The notes under the pieces are model-generated. The model was not told the DNA's origin. It saw only the letters and a program-made list of their open reading frames with translations, and did not search any database. Below are positions 36,026 to 45,521 of a stretch of 64,000 nt of DNA, one piece after another. Origin of the DNA: Saprospirales bacterium (GTDB lineage: Bacteria > Bacteroidota > Bacteroidia > Chitinophagales > Saprospiraceae); contig JADJBL010000027.1 in the NCBI GenBank assembly GCA_016703765.1, positions 13,429-77,428 on the forward strand, read 5' to 3'. How positions within the stretch are numbered: the stretch's first letter is position 1; every line of letters begins with the position of its first letter. The translations under genes and the position numbers were made by a program.

Positions 36026-37102
36026 ATGAACATTGACGAAGATATCACACAGTCATTTTCCGACGAATACTACGATTTTCACGAGATACTCGTCGATCCG
36101 GGGCAGGGCCATATCAGGATCGACAAATTCCTGTGCGACCGCCTGAAACAGGTCTCCCGCAACCGCATCCAGGGCGCCATCAAGGTGGGCGCCGTCCGGG
36201 TGAACCAACTGGAGGTCAAGCCCAACTACAAGGTCAGACCGGGCGACCGGATCGACATGGTCATCCCCAAGCCGCCGGGTGAAGGCTCCCGCCTGCTTCC
36301 CCAGGATATTCCCCTGAATATTATCTATGAAGACGATGCCCTGCTGGTGCTCAACAAACCGGCTGGCATGGTGGTCCACCCCGGCGTAGGGCACCAGAAA
36401 AACACCCTGGTCAATGCCCTGGCCTATCACTTTGCCGACCATTCCCTGCCCGTGATGGAGGGCAACCAAAACAACCGCATCGGCCTGGTGCACCGCATCG
36501 ACCGCAATACCTCGGGCCTGTTGGTGGTCGCCAAAACGGAATACGCCATGAGCCACCTGGCCAAACAGTTTTTCCGCCATACGATCGAACGACGCTACGT
36601 GGCCCTGGTTTGGGGCGAACCGGAACCGCTTCAGGGGAAGGTCGAAGGCCATATCGGACGCCACCCGCGGTTTCCGACCCTGCGGCATTGCTTCCCGGAT
36701 GGAGCGGAAGGAAAATGGTCGCTCACCCATTACCGGACGATCGAACCTCTGTATTACGTCAGCCTCGTGGAATGCCAGCTTGAAACCGGCCGCACCCACC
36801 AGATCAGGGTGCACATGAAGCATATCGGCCATCCGCTTTTCGGCGACGATAAATACGGAGGAGGGGAGATCCTTAAGGGCACCCTGTACAGCAAATACAA
36901 GCAATTCGTGCATCAATGCTTTACCCTCCTTCCCCGCCACGCGCTACACGCGCGCACCCTGGGGTTTGAGCATCCCGAGACGGGCAAATGGATGCAGTTT
37001 GAATCCGAACTCCCGTCCGATTTCGAAAAATGCCTCCATGCCTGGAGGGAATACGTGGCCGAACGCAAATCAAAGACCAACGTGGGCAACGATGAGGCTT
37101 GA
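36026..37102 (+). CDS. rluD: 23S rRNA pseudouridine synthase RluD-like
   Basis: 358 residues. Residues about 25-90 are an S4 RNA-binding domain (RIDKFLCDRLKQVSRNRIQGAIKVGAVRVN). The catalytic domain has the motif HRIDRNTSGLLVVAKT with catalytic Asp159, then the C-terminal LETGRTHQIRVHMKHIGHPLFGDDKYGG. This matches the RluA/RluD family, which makes pseudouridines in helix 69 of 23S rRNA (RluD). The 3' end overlaps the LuxC-type gene by 11 bases, so translation of the two may be coupled. Confidence 0.93.
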   Translation: MNIDEDITQSFSDEYYDFHEILVDPGQGHIRIDKFLCDRLKQVSRNRIQGAIKVGAVRVNQLEVKPNYKVRPGDRIDMVIPKPPGEGSRLLPQDIPLNIIYEDDALLVLNKPAGMVVHPGVGHQKNTLVNALAYHFADHSLPVMEGNQNNRIGLVHRIDRNTSGLLVVAKTEYAMSHLAKQFFRHTIERRYVALVWGEPEPLQGKVEGHIGRHPRFPTLRHCFPDGAEGKWSLTHYRTIEPLYYVSLVECQLETGRTHQIRVHMKHIGHPLFGDDKYGGGEILKGTLYSKYKQFVHQCFTLLPRHALHARTLGFEHPETGKWMQFESELPSDFEKCLHAWREYVAERKSKTNVGNDEA

Positions 37103-38111
37103 ACAACGCATAGACCTGCTGGCCCGGCTCGGCGACCACCTGCTGGGGGAGGACGAATACCTTCGCGCCGTCATGCATCGCAGCGAGTTTCACAATAAAT
37201 GGTTTACGAAGGAAAACCAGGAAATGGCCGTCCGCTCCATCGCGACGCATTTCCTGAAAAGAGAGCTTCTTGAAAGTTGGGCAGCCCGTTACCCCATCTC
37301 CGATCTGCCCACCGGGAAAACGGTGGGCATCGTCATGGCGGGAAATATCCCCCTGGTGGGTTTCCACGACTGGCTCTGCGTCTTCCTGGCGGGGCACGAG
37401 GCCCAGATCAAACTCTCCGAAAAGGACGCCTACCTCTTTCCCTATTTGATCAAAATAATGGAATCCCTGGATCCGAACATGGCCGGATGGGTTGAAACCG
37501 TAGATCGGCTGAAGGATTTCGACGCCGTCATCGCCACCGGCAGCAATAATTCCGCGCGGTATTTCGAGGCCTATTTCGGCAAAAAGCCCCATATCATCCG
37601 CCGCAACCGCAACGGGGTGGCGGTATTGTCGGGCCGGGAATCGGCGGAGGAACTGCGAAGACTCGGCTTGGACGTGTTTGCCTACTACGGACTGGGCTGC
37701 CGCAACGTGGCGAAGATCTACGTGCCGGAGGGCTACGTCTTCGAGCCCCTGCTGGAAGCACTCCACGAGTACCGGGAGGCCGTGCTTAACGACCGCTACA
37801 AAAATAATTTCGACTACAATTACGCCCTGTTTATCCTCAACAAGATCACCTTCAAAGCCAACGGCTGTATTTTATTGAAGGAAGACGAGTTGACGGCTTC
37901 GCGTATCGCCTGTCTGCATTACGCTTATTACAAGAGCCTGAAGGAGGTGGAGGAGGAATTGGTGGAAAGGGGAGAGGAGGTTCAATGTGTGGTCGCCCAG
38001 CCGGGATTATTATCGATTGCTACCATCGATTTTGGAGAAACGCAAACCCCGGGGCTCGAGGACTATCCGGATGGGGTTGACACGATGGAATTTTTGGTGA
38101 TTAGTGATTAG
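37092..38111 (+). CDS. LuxC-type acyl-CoA reductase
   Basis: 339 residues. LuxC-family enzymes reduce fatty acyl-CoA or acyl-enzyme to aldehyde with NADPH. Seen: GIVMAGNIPLVGFHDWLCVFLAG, QIKLSEKDAYLFP, the NAD(P)-binding VIATGSNNSARYFEAYF, and catalytic Cys203 in YYGLGCRNVAKIYVP. No LuxD, LuxE or luciferase gene is adjacent, so this is not bioluminescence; in Bacteroidota such orphan genes occur near lipid or aryl-polyene-like pathways. ATG at 37092 overlaps rluD. The last residues VISD and the stop TAG are encoded by palindrome D. Confidence 0.88.
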   Translation: MRLEQRIDLLARLGDHLLGEDEYLRAVMHRSEFHNKWFTKENQEMAVRSIATHFLKRELLESWAARYPISDLPTGKTVGIVMAGNIPLVGFHDWLCVFLAGHEAQIKLSEKDAYLFPYLIKIMESLDPNMAGWVETVDRLKDFDAVIATGSNNSARYFEAYFGKKPHIIRRNRNGVAVLSGRESAEELRRLGLDVFAYYGLGCRNVAKIYVPEGYVFEPLLEALHEYREAVLNDRYKNNFDYNYALFILNKITFKANGCILLKEDELTASRIACLHYAYYKSLKEVEEELVERGEEVQCVVAQPGLLSIATIDFGETQTPGLEDYPDGVDTMEFLVISD

Positions 38112-38178
38112 TGACTGGTGATTAGTGACTGGTCAGGAACCACCAGTCACTAATCACCAGTCACCAGTCACTAGTCAC
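38097..38178. repeat. TGACTAGTGA palindromic element, copy D (between convergent genes)
   Basis: Left arm 38097-38132 (GGTGATTAGTGATTAGTGAC and GGTGATTAGTGACTGG). A TCAGGAACC loop is followed by the right arm 38142-38178 (CCAGTCACTAATCACC, AGTCACCAGTCACTAGTCAC). It contains the LuxC stop as GAT TAG TGA and ends directly at the minus-strand esterase stop (TAA, 38179-38181). Confidence 0.92.
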
Positions 38179-39690
38179 TTAATTCAGCACCAATCGCTGG
38201 GCTACAAAGCCTTCTTCAAACCGAACCTTCACCACATACATTCCCGGAGGCAGTTGGCCTCTTTGCAGGGTGTAGGCACTTTGCGACACATTGGCCACAT
38301 TCCGCACCAGACGGCCGTTGAGGTCGTACACCTGGATGTCGAGCATGGGCCGGTCTTCGCGGCTCTGCAGGGCCACTTCCCCGTAGGAGGGGTTGGGCGC
38401 CATGACAAATCCCACCTCCTGGGAGACCAGGATCTCTTCGGTCGATACAATACCCGTCAGATCGCAACCCAGACCCAGCGCCACGCAGGCGCGGGGCAGG
38501 AAGTACTGCAGGATGGTATCAAGGTAAACATGGGCCGAAACGGAGCCGGTGTCGCAGTTGGAACCCACCACGCCATAAGGCTCGAGGGAGGTGGCATAAC
38601 TCCAGGGGGAGCCTTCCGTCGGGTCGCTGGAGGGGAAGGGGAAGAATCCTTCGATGTCTCCGTTGCGCGACTTGGCGATATCCGAAATGGCGTCGATGTA
38701 TTCTACGGAGGCGTAGGCATCATTGACCCCGAGGGCATTGGCCATTGCCTGGAAAGTGCAGGCGCCCATGACTTCCACCACCGGCAAGTTAACGGGCGGA
38801 GGAACGAGCACCGTACCGATGCCGCAAGGTGCATAGGGATCGGTGGGCACCTGGTAAGAGATCATCGGAGGATCGTTGGCGTCGAGCCAGGAAGTATCGC
38901 CCAGGGCGCCGCCCAGGTTGACCGTCAGGGCAAAATCGGAACCGTAGCCGATGTGGTTGGGATAGCAGAGCGTATCTCCTACCGGGAAGCCGGGATAGCC
39001 CGGAACGGTAATCCCGACGGTGGTTCCCTCCACATTGCCGTTGATGGGTTCAATGACCATAGGCCCCAGTGGGGTGAGGAATTTGGGAATATAGCTGTCG
39101 GTGATCGTGTCCACCGTACCTGCTGCCAACGCTATATATCCACCCGTGCCGAATCCCCAGAGCGTGATCTTGGTATCGTCGATACCGTAAGGGTCGCCAG
39201 AATCCAACGACTTGCGGAAGTAGCGGATACAGGTTTTCGAGTCCTGGATACCCCGGTACACGGCGTTGATCAGGGTAAATACACGGGTGGTGGCGTCGGG
39301 GCTGACCGGGTTCCAACCCAGGCGATAATCGGCGGATGCCACGACGTACCCTCTTTTAGCCAGCTCTGTTGCAGCATGGACCACATCGGCATCCTTGTGG
39401 GTGCCCGAGCAGCCTCCGTTGACCGATGGCGGGAGGAAGTTGCCGGTATGCAGCATGATGACCAGCGGCCGGTCAACTTCGTTGTCCCCGTCGGGCGTAT
39501 ACACGTCCATAACCAGGGGCTGAGGAATGGCCTGACCAGCCACAGAAACCGCAATTACAGTGGCATTCACACCATAGACTACATTTGAAGTAACGCTCAC
39601 ATCTGTAAAAATCGGGTCGATGTATCGCTGCTGGGCGGATAGGGCGCTCATACAGGCGAACAAGAGGAAAAACAGGTAAATTTTTTTCAT
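38179..39690 (-). CDS. T9SS-secreted esterase-like alpha/beta-hydrolase protein
   Basis: 503 residues. Signal peptide 1-19 (ending SALSA). Residues 50-250 resemble carboxylesterases: PLVMDVYTPDGD, PLVIMLHTGNF, VVASADYRLGWNP, AVYRGIQDSKTCIRYFRK and the nucleophile-elbow region ITLWGFGTGGYIALAAG. The expected serine of GxSxG is not there; alignment on WGxSxGG puts Gly181 at that place, with Thr182 next. Either it is inactive or the elbow differs. Residues 425-503 are a type A sorting domain (MAPNPSYGEVAL, LDIQVYDLNGRLV, GMYVVKVRFEEGFVAQRLVL), so it is exported by T9SS. Confidence 0.8.
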   Translation of the reverse strand: MKKIYLFFLLFACMSALSAQQRYIDPIFTDVSVTSNVVYGVNATVIAVSVAGQAIPQPLVMDVYTPDGDNEVDRPLVIMLHTGNFLPPSVNGGCSGTHKDADVVHAATELAKRGYVVASADYRLGWNPVSPDATTRVFTLINAVYRGIQDSKTCIRYFRKSLDSGDPYGIDDTKITLWGFGTGGYIALAAGTVDTITDSYIPKFLTPLGPMVIEPINGNVEGTTVGITVPGYPGFPVGDTLCYPNHIGYGSDFALTVNLGGALGDTSWLDANDPPMISYQVPTDPYAPCGIGTVLVPPPVNLPVVEVMGACTFQAMANALGVNDAYASVEYIDAISDIAKSRNGDIEGFFPFPSSDPTEGSPWSYATSLEPYGVVGSNCDTGSVSAHVYLDTILQYFLPRACVALGLGCDLTGIVSTEEILVSQEVGFVMAPNPSYGEVALQSREDRPMLDIQVYDLNGRLVRNVANVSQSAYTLQRGQLPPGMYVVKVRFEEGFVAQRLVLN

Positions 39691-39751
39691 ACAAAAGAGT
39701 TTATTTAAATTTAATAGGAAGAAGGGCGCGGGCGAAATTTTTTTTAATCTT

Positions 39752-42576
39752 TTAATCTTTTACCCAGTTGTACACCAGCGAAACGTATGCCAGCCTGCCG
39801 ATCCTGGGGCCACCGTAGGTCTGGTAGATCTTGTTATCCAGCAGGTTGGAGGCCCCTGCTTTCAGGTTGAGGTTCTGTTTTGGAAAGCTGACATTGACCT
39901 GGAGGTCGAGCAAGCCGTAGTCGGGAATATTGCCTGTGAATTGAGGCGACCCCTCGAAGGTAAAGCCTTCCACCCATTTGTAGTTGATATTGAACCCGGT
40001 TTTTTCCAGGCGGAAGATGCCCAGATCGAGCGGAATATCCCGGCCGGAAAATCCGAGGTTGTATTTGTGCTCCGGGGTGTTGAAGGCCGGGATGATGGGG
40101 TCGTCCGGAAAAGCCTTGTTGAGGCGGTTCCAGGAGTAGTTTCCGGAAAGGGAGTAATAGCGCGCAAAATACAGATTCGCCCCGACCGATACGCCCTGGG
40201 TGGTCACTTCGTTGATGGAATTGGCCGCCACGCGGTAAACGGTCAGGTTAGTAGGGAAGCCGCTGGGGTCGAAATCGGTGTCGATGCCGATGTTGTAGCC
40301 GATAAAATCGCGGTAAATGTTGAAATAATACCCCATATCGACATACAATCTGTCGAACAGCGTGGTGCGATAGCCCACCTCGAAAGTCCTGACCTTTTCG
40401 GGCCGCACCGGCGCCACGTTGAACGAAACGAGCTTGTCGGTCTGCAGGTTGTAGGTATAGTCGATGAAAGACTCCACGGTATAAAGCCCTTCAAACCCAT
40501 CCAGGTTCCCGATCAGCACCGCCGGGCCCACGTTGAGGTTGAGGTACTGGTCGGTGAGCGTCGGGTTTCGGATGGCAGAGGAGAAGGAGGCGCGGAGGTA
40601 GTTGATCTCGTTAGGCGACCAGACCAGGGATGCCGCGGGTGTAAAGAGGTAGTCGAAGTTTTGGTTTTTGTCCATCCGCAGGGTCCCGCTGAGGGTCCAT
40701 TTGCGGGTAAATTTCTTTCCATGCCCGCATAGACGCCGTACTCGAAATTGCTGATCCGCACATCTGCGGTATCCTTGAATACGGTGCCCTCGGAATAAGG
40801 TCGATAGAGCCGCGCACTGCCCCCCACAGTAATCTTGTTCATCCAACTGGGAGTGAGAATATACTCGCCCTGCCCGTGGTAGAGCGCCGAGCGGTCGAAA
40901 AACCGGGTGCCGCCCTCCGTGTTTTTCAGGCTGGTGATACTGTCGAATACGGTCTGGAAGCGCTCCGTGCCGGGCTGGAAGTAGTCGTTGGTCGTGGCGA
41001 TCAGCACGTTGGCCTGATCGGCGGCATTTTGGGCCTGCATGTGCCATTGCACGAGCGAATCGCGGTAATCCTCCAGCCATTCGAAGGCGTCGTCGTAGTC
41101 GAAGACCAGCTGGAATTGGGCGTTCACGTAGGGTACGGGGTATTCCAGTTGTTTCATATCCGGATAGACCTGGGTCTGCCAGTATTTGGAGTAGTCGGTA
41201 GCCCAATCCTCGTTCTTTTTAGCGAGCTCCTGCATGCGAAGGGCAGTAAAGTAGGGGTCGTAGGAATTGCCCGCGTCCTCGTTCGTCGAGTAAAAACGGA
41301 GGAAAAATTTGTCCTTTTTCCGCAGTTCGATGCGATTTTGAAAGAAGAGGATGCCCCGGAGGCTGAAGCGGTTGTCGCCCTGGTAGACCGTGGTCCCGTT
41401 GCCGAAGCTGGAGGCCAGGATCAACTCGGGCGATTCAAGTTCTTTGGCAGGATTGAGACGGAAATGGAAGGCCGCGTTGGCTTTGAGGTTTTCGGAATCG
41501 TAGTCGACCAGGTCGATCTCGCGGTAGCCCGTGCGGTGAAAGAGGCGAAGCCCCGCCTGGGCCTTGGGCAGCCAGAAGCTGTCCTGCGAGTAGTCGTTTG
41601 CGGAGAAATATTCGTCGCCGTACACATTGACCGCATCCCAGCGGCCCGGATTGTCATTTGCGGAGCGGGTGCCGTCGACGGGCTCGTAGTTCTCGGCCTC
41701 CCAGTCGCGGGCCCGGAAGTAGGAGAAGTTCATTTTATAGGCAAACCATTCTTTCCCGGCCTTATTGCGGGCCGAGTTGGCCCAGCGAAGGGTAGCTTCG
41801 GTCATACTCCTTTCGCCCACCTTCACGCTGGCAGCCAGGCCTTTGTGCAGGAATGGGTTTTTGGTCTCCATGCTGATGACCCCGTTGAATGCGTTGGGCC
41901 CGTAAAACGCCGAACTGGCGCCGACAATGAGGTCGACTTTCAGGACGTCGAGTTCGGGAGAGCCCAGGAAGTTGCCCAGCGAAAAGTTGAGACCCGGCGC
42001 CTGGTTGTCCACCCCGTCGATGATCTGAAGAGACCGAACCGGGCTGGTGCTGTTGAAGCCGCGGGTATTGATGATCTTGAACCCGATGCTGGCGGCGGTG
42101 ATGTCCACCCCTTTGAGGGTGCCCAGTCCGTCGTAAAAGTTATCTGCCGAGGTTTGGCGGATCGCGAGGAGGTCCATAGACTCCACGGTCAGGGGCGCCG
42201 CTTTTTGCTTTTCGGAGATCCGCTGCCCCCGGATCTCGGTGGTGATGAGGGTCGTGGAGCTGAAGTTCAGTTCGAGTTTGAGCTCTTTGGCGGCTTCCGT
42301 CAGCTCGTAGCTCCGGTCGTCGTATCCGACGTAGGTCACCAGGAGGGTCATGGGGAAAGAAGCCTCGGTCTTTAGCTCGAAAGCCCCGTCGAAATCCGTC
42401 ACCGTGCCCTCGGCGCCACCGGCTACCTGCACATTGGCGCCGATCAGCGGTTCGCCGGAGGCGGCGTCCTTGACTATGCCCCGAAGGGTTTGCTGGGCCG
42501 TGCCGGCCGCGAGGAATCCCGAGAAGAAAAACAGGCAGCACAGGAGCCTGGTCCAATGTTTGTTGAGATGATCCAT
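39752..42576 (-). CDS. TonB-dependent receptor with carboxypeptidase-regulatory domain (one frameshift in this sequence)
   Basis: About 941 residues. Imports large or scarce substrates across the outer membrane with TonB energy. Signal peptide 1-27, then a CarboxypepD_reg-like domain (LRGIVKDAASGEPLIGANVQ, about residues 30-110), a plug domain (SADNFYDGLGTLKGVDITAA, NSTSPVRSLQIIDGV) and the barrel. The frame breaks at a T run, 40716-40718 (plus strand), where one base is missing: on the coding strand GGAAAGAAATTT should read GGAAAAGAAATTT, restoring AGMEKKFTRKWTLSGTLR. The C-terminus reads RIGRLAYVSLVYNW, a normal last strand. The substrate is unknown; no SusD partner is adjacent. Confidence 0.87.
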
Positions 42577-42670
42577 ACTTTCGCCCTTTGGGTGACAACA
42601 AAGTTTTGCCTAAAATAGGAAATACTTAATATTCTCCTACCTTTTTTCCTTAGGGAAGTCGGATATTTTT

Positions 42671-42739
42671 TAGTGACTAGTGACTGGTGACTAGTGACTG
42701 GTATTTTCAAGTCACTAGTCACCAGTCACTAGTCACCAA
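42671..42739. repeat. TGACTAGTGA palindromic element, copy E
   Basis: Left arm 42672-42702 (TAGTGACTAGTGACTGG, GTGACTAGTGACTGG). The TATTTTCA loop is followed by the right arm 42710-42739 (AGTCACTAGTCACC, AGTCACTAGTCACC). On the minus strand it encodes the end of the ZIP gene as GGT GAC TAG TGA (stop 42729-42731). The other side is the 5' flank of the TonB receptor gene. Confidence 0.92.
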
Positions 42740-43472
42740 CAAGCACTGTCGCCAAAGAAAGCAACACCCCTGCAAGAATAGCCACAAACTTGAACAAGGA
42801 GATTCGGTGCTTGTGGGTGCCGTCGGCTTCGAAAAGAATGGTGGTAGAAATATGCAGGAAGGACCCGATAACCAGGGAGATCAGGATCTGCTCCTCTCTT
42901 GCGCCCAGATGGAAACTCCCAGCCAGCAATGCCCCGGCGGGCGACATGAGGGAAAACACCAGCAAACACAACAACACCGTCGTGGCCCGGAAGCCCGACC
43001 ATTGCAGGAGCATCCCCAGTGCGAAAGCCGCGGGAGCATGATGGAGGACGATGCCCAGCAGCAAGTATTGCGAGCTCGTGGAATGGCCCAGGTGCTCGGT
43101 TTGATAGTGCGAGAACTCCGCCAGCGGCATGCCTTCCATGAATGCGTGCAGACAAAGGCCCAACATAACGGTGAAAGCGTAGTTCCAGGGCGCATGGGTA
43201 TGTGCGTGGATATGGCCGTGCTCGACGCCCCCGGAGAGCTGCTCCAGGAGCAGTTGGATGAAAAAACCGAGGAGGACCCAGTATCCGGGTTCGATCAATT
43301 TTTGCTCGTAGACCCCGGGGAGCAGATGCAGGAAGGAGATGCCCAGCAAAAAGGCGCCCGTGAAGGATAGAAAAAGCCGCAAGCCATTGGCCGGCAGGCG
43401 CTTGAAGAACAACGACAGGCCGCCGCCGCCGACTACGGATAAAATAAGGAGCAGGTATTCAAAAAAGCTCAT
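42729..43472 (-). CDS. ZIP family divalent metal transporter
   Basis: 247 residues, about eight membrane helices. Takes up Zn2+ or related ions into the cytoplasm. Helix 4 has the metal-binding HAFMEGMPLAEF (HxxxEG-type) and helix 5 LGIVLHHAPAAFALGM, the two conserved ZIP sites. Between helices 3 and 4 there is a His-rich loop (VEHGHIHAHTHAPW) that may bind metal. The start overlaps the PAP2 gene by 4 bases (ATGA), so it is translated after it. Its final Gly-Asp and the stop come from palindrome E. Confidence 0.9.
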   Translation of the reverse strand: MSFFEYLLLILSVVGGGGLSLFFKRLPANGLRLFLSFTGAFLLGISFLHLLPGVYEQKLIEPGYWVLLGFFIQLLLEQLSGGVEHGHIHAHTHAPWNYAFTVMLGLCLHAFMEGMPLAEFSHYQTEHLGHSTSSQYLLLGIVLHHAPAAFALGMLLQWSGFRATTVLLCLLVFSLMSPAGALLAGSFHLGAREEQILISLVIGSFLHISTTILFEADGTHKHRISLFKFVAILAGVLLSLATVLVGD

Positions 43473-44020
43473 ACGTATCTTTTCCAGAGAAAGGCGCTCG
43501 CCCCTCCGATGATCAAACCCAATAAGGCGCCCGCCCCGACATCAAGCGGATAATGAACTCCGACATAAACCTGGGCATAGGCCACTCCGAAAGCCCAAAG
43601 ATAAAACAACCATCTCCACCGTCGGAAAAAAACGCCCAGAGTACCTGCGAAAAACACCGCCATGGCGAAATGGTTCGTCGCATGGTTAGAGGTAAAACTG
43701 TAGCCGCTGCCACAGGGCACGAGCAGGTGAATTTCTGCCTTCAAGGCCTCCGTGTTGCAGGGGCGCGGCCGCTGCACCTGCTTTTTGATGAGCCGGTGGC
43801 TGATGACGTCGCCCGCGCCGATGGTCAGCCCCAGCAGCAGGAGCCAGGCGATCGCCTTCCAGCGAAATTTGTAGCCCGCAAAGGCGGCTAAGGCCACGTA
43901 GAGCGGTATCCAGGTGTATTTGTTTCTCCAGAAAGGCATCAGCCAGTCCAGCACCAAAGCCTGGCCTTTCCCGTTGATGAGGAAGAAGAGGGACTCGTCG
44001 AATTGAATCAGCTCGTTCAT
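43469..44020 (-). CDS. PAP2-family membrane phosphatase
   Basis: 183 residues with about five membrane segments. The three family motifs are visible: KKQVQRPRP (KxxxxxxRP), SFTSNHATNHFA (PSGH-like, with TSNH in place of PSGH) and VGVHYPLDVGAG (SRxxxxxHxxxD-like). Members dephosphorylate lipid phosphates such as undecaprenyl pyrophosphate or phosphatidic acid. It forms a two-gene unit with the ZIP transporter (4-base overlap) and is divergent from glmM. Confidence 0.88.
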   Translation of the reverse strand: MNELIQFDESLFFLINGKGQALVLDWLMPFWRNKYTWIPLYVALAAFAGYKFRWKAIAWLLLLGLTIGAGDVISHRLIKKQVQRPRPCNTEALKAEIHLLVPCGSGYSFTSNHATNHFAMAVFFAGTLGVFFRRWRWLFYLWAFGVAYAQVYVGVHYPLDVGAGALLGLIIGGASAFLWKRYV

Positions 44021-44087
44021 GAAAAATTATTCCTGTCATCTATATGGCACACAAGGATAAAAAATTTCCGGCAAAGGGCTATTTTTT

Positions 44088-44095
44088 TAAATTTG
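44088..44095 (+). promoter_or_regulatory. Candidate -7 box for glmM
   Basis: TAAATTTG matches TAnnTTTG and lies 35 bases before the TTG start codon of the phosphoglucosamine mutase gene. No good -33 TTG is seen. Confidence 0.45.
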
Positions 44096-44130
44096 CACCC
44101 GGACGATAAAGCCCTTTAAATTCACTCCAA

Positions 44131-45519
44131 TTGACATTGATCAAATCCATTTCCGGTATTCGCGGTACCATTGGCGGGCAGGCAGGTGAAAATCTGACTG
44201 CTCAGGATATCGTTTCCTGCACAGCCGCTTTTGCAGCCTGGATGCAGAAAAAAGGCCACGCTCCCCTCGTTGTCGTTGGCCGCGACGGCCGGATCTCCGG
44301 GGAAATGGTCAGCCAACTGGTCATCCAGACCCTGCGCTCCATGGGCATCTCCGTGGTCGATCTGGGTCTGACCACTACCCCGACGGTCGAAATAGCCGTG
44401 CCGGAGGAAGGCGCCGGCGCCGGCATCATCGTCACCGCCAGCCACAACCCGCAACAGTGGAACGCCCTCAAATTCCTCAACCACCTGGGCGAGTTTATTT
44501 CCGCAAAAGATGGAGAAGAATTCCTGGCCCTGCTGAATGAACCGGGCGCCATCACCTACGCCGACGTGCTCGATCTGGGCTCCTACCGCAAGGACGGCTC
44601 CTACCTGGAAAAACATATCGGCAAGATCCTGGCCCTTCCCCTGGTGGCCGTGGAAGCCATTCGCGCCAAGAACTTCAAGATCGTAGTCGACGGCATCAAT
44701 TCCAGCGGAGGATTCGCCGTACCTGCCCTTCTCGAATCCCTTGGCTGCGAGATCATTGTGCTCAACGGCGAGCCCAATGGGCATTTTGCCCACAACCCCG
44801 AACCCCTGCCCGAACACCTGGAGGACCTCTCCAACGCCGTCCGCAAACACCGCGCCGACCTCGGCATCGCCGTCGACCCCGACGTCGACCGCCTGGCCTT
44901 TGTGTGCGAGGATGGGGAGTTGTTCGGCGAAGAATACACCCTGGTGGCTGTAGCCGATTACGTGCTCAAACACCAGCCCGGCAACACCGTCTCCAACCTG
45001 TCCTCCACGCGCGCCCTGAGCGACGTCACCGCGGGCTACGGCGGAACATACTTCGCCTCCGCGGTGGGTGAGGTGAATGTGGTCACCCGTATGAAGGAGG
45101 TCAATGCCGTCATCGGCGGCGAAGGCAACGGCGGCGTGATCTACCCCGGCCTGCACTACGGCCGCGACGCATTGGCCGGGATCGCTTTTTTCCTCAGCCT
45201 CCTGGCCGGCAACGGACTCCGGGCTTCCGTGCTAAAAAGCCGCTACCCCTCCTATACCATCTGCAAAAACAAGATCGACCTCCGCCCCGGCATCGATATC
45301 GACCGCCTGCTCCTCGACCTCAAGGAGCGCTACCGGATGCACAAGATCAATATGGAAGACGGCCTGAAGATCGATCTCGACAACGGCTGGATCCACCTGC
45401 GCAAATCCAATACCGAGCCTATCATCCGCATCTATACGGAAAGCCACTCGCAAGTCATCGCCGAGCACCTCGCCGCCAAAGTAAAGACAGATGTCAACGA
45501 TATACTGAAGGGAGTCTGA
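44131..45519 (+). CDS. glmM: Phosphoglucosamine mutase / phosphohexomutase
   Basis: 462 residues. Interconverts glucosamine-6-P and glucosamine-1-P for peptidoglycan and LPS precursors. Seen: SISGIRGTIGG at the N-terminus, active-site Ser104 in VTASHNPQQWN, metal loop DPDVDRLAFV (DxDxDR), sugar-binding GEGNGGVIYP and phosphate-binding RKSNTEPIIRIYTES. GEGNGG instead of GEQSGH, and a length near 460, place it in the archaeal/Bacteroidota-type GlmM-like or phosphomannomutase group, so the substrate is not fully certain. Start is TTG (no ATG fits). Confidence 0.85.
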   Translation: MTLIKSISGIRGTIGGQAGENLTAQDIVSCTAAFAAWMQKKGHAPLVVVGRDGRISGEMVSQLVIQTLRSMGISVVDLGLTTTPTVEIAVPEEGAGAGIIVTASHNPQQWNALKFLNHLGEFISAKDGEEFLALLNEPGAITYADVLDLGSYRKDGSYLEKHIGKILALPLVAVEAIRAKNFKIVVDGINSSGGFAVPALLESLGCEIIVLNGEPNGHFAHNPEPLPEHLEDLSNAVRKHRADLGIAVDPDVDRLAFVCEDGELFGEEYTLVAVADYVLKHQPGNTVSNLSSTRALSDVTAGYGGTYFASAVGEVNVVTRMKEVNAVIGGEGNGGVIYPGLHYGRDALAGIAFFLSLLAGNGLRASVLKSRYPSYTICKNKIDLRPGIDIDRLLLDLKERYRMHKINMEDGLKIDLDNGWIHLRKSNTEPIIRIYTESHSQVIAEHLAAKVKTDVNDILKGV

Positions 45520-45521
45520 GA

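Noticed and set aside
37092..38111. Bioluminescence operon
   Set aside because: Only a LuxC-type gene is present; no luciferase, LuxD or LuxE genes are nearby.
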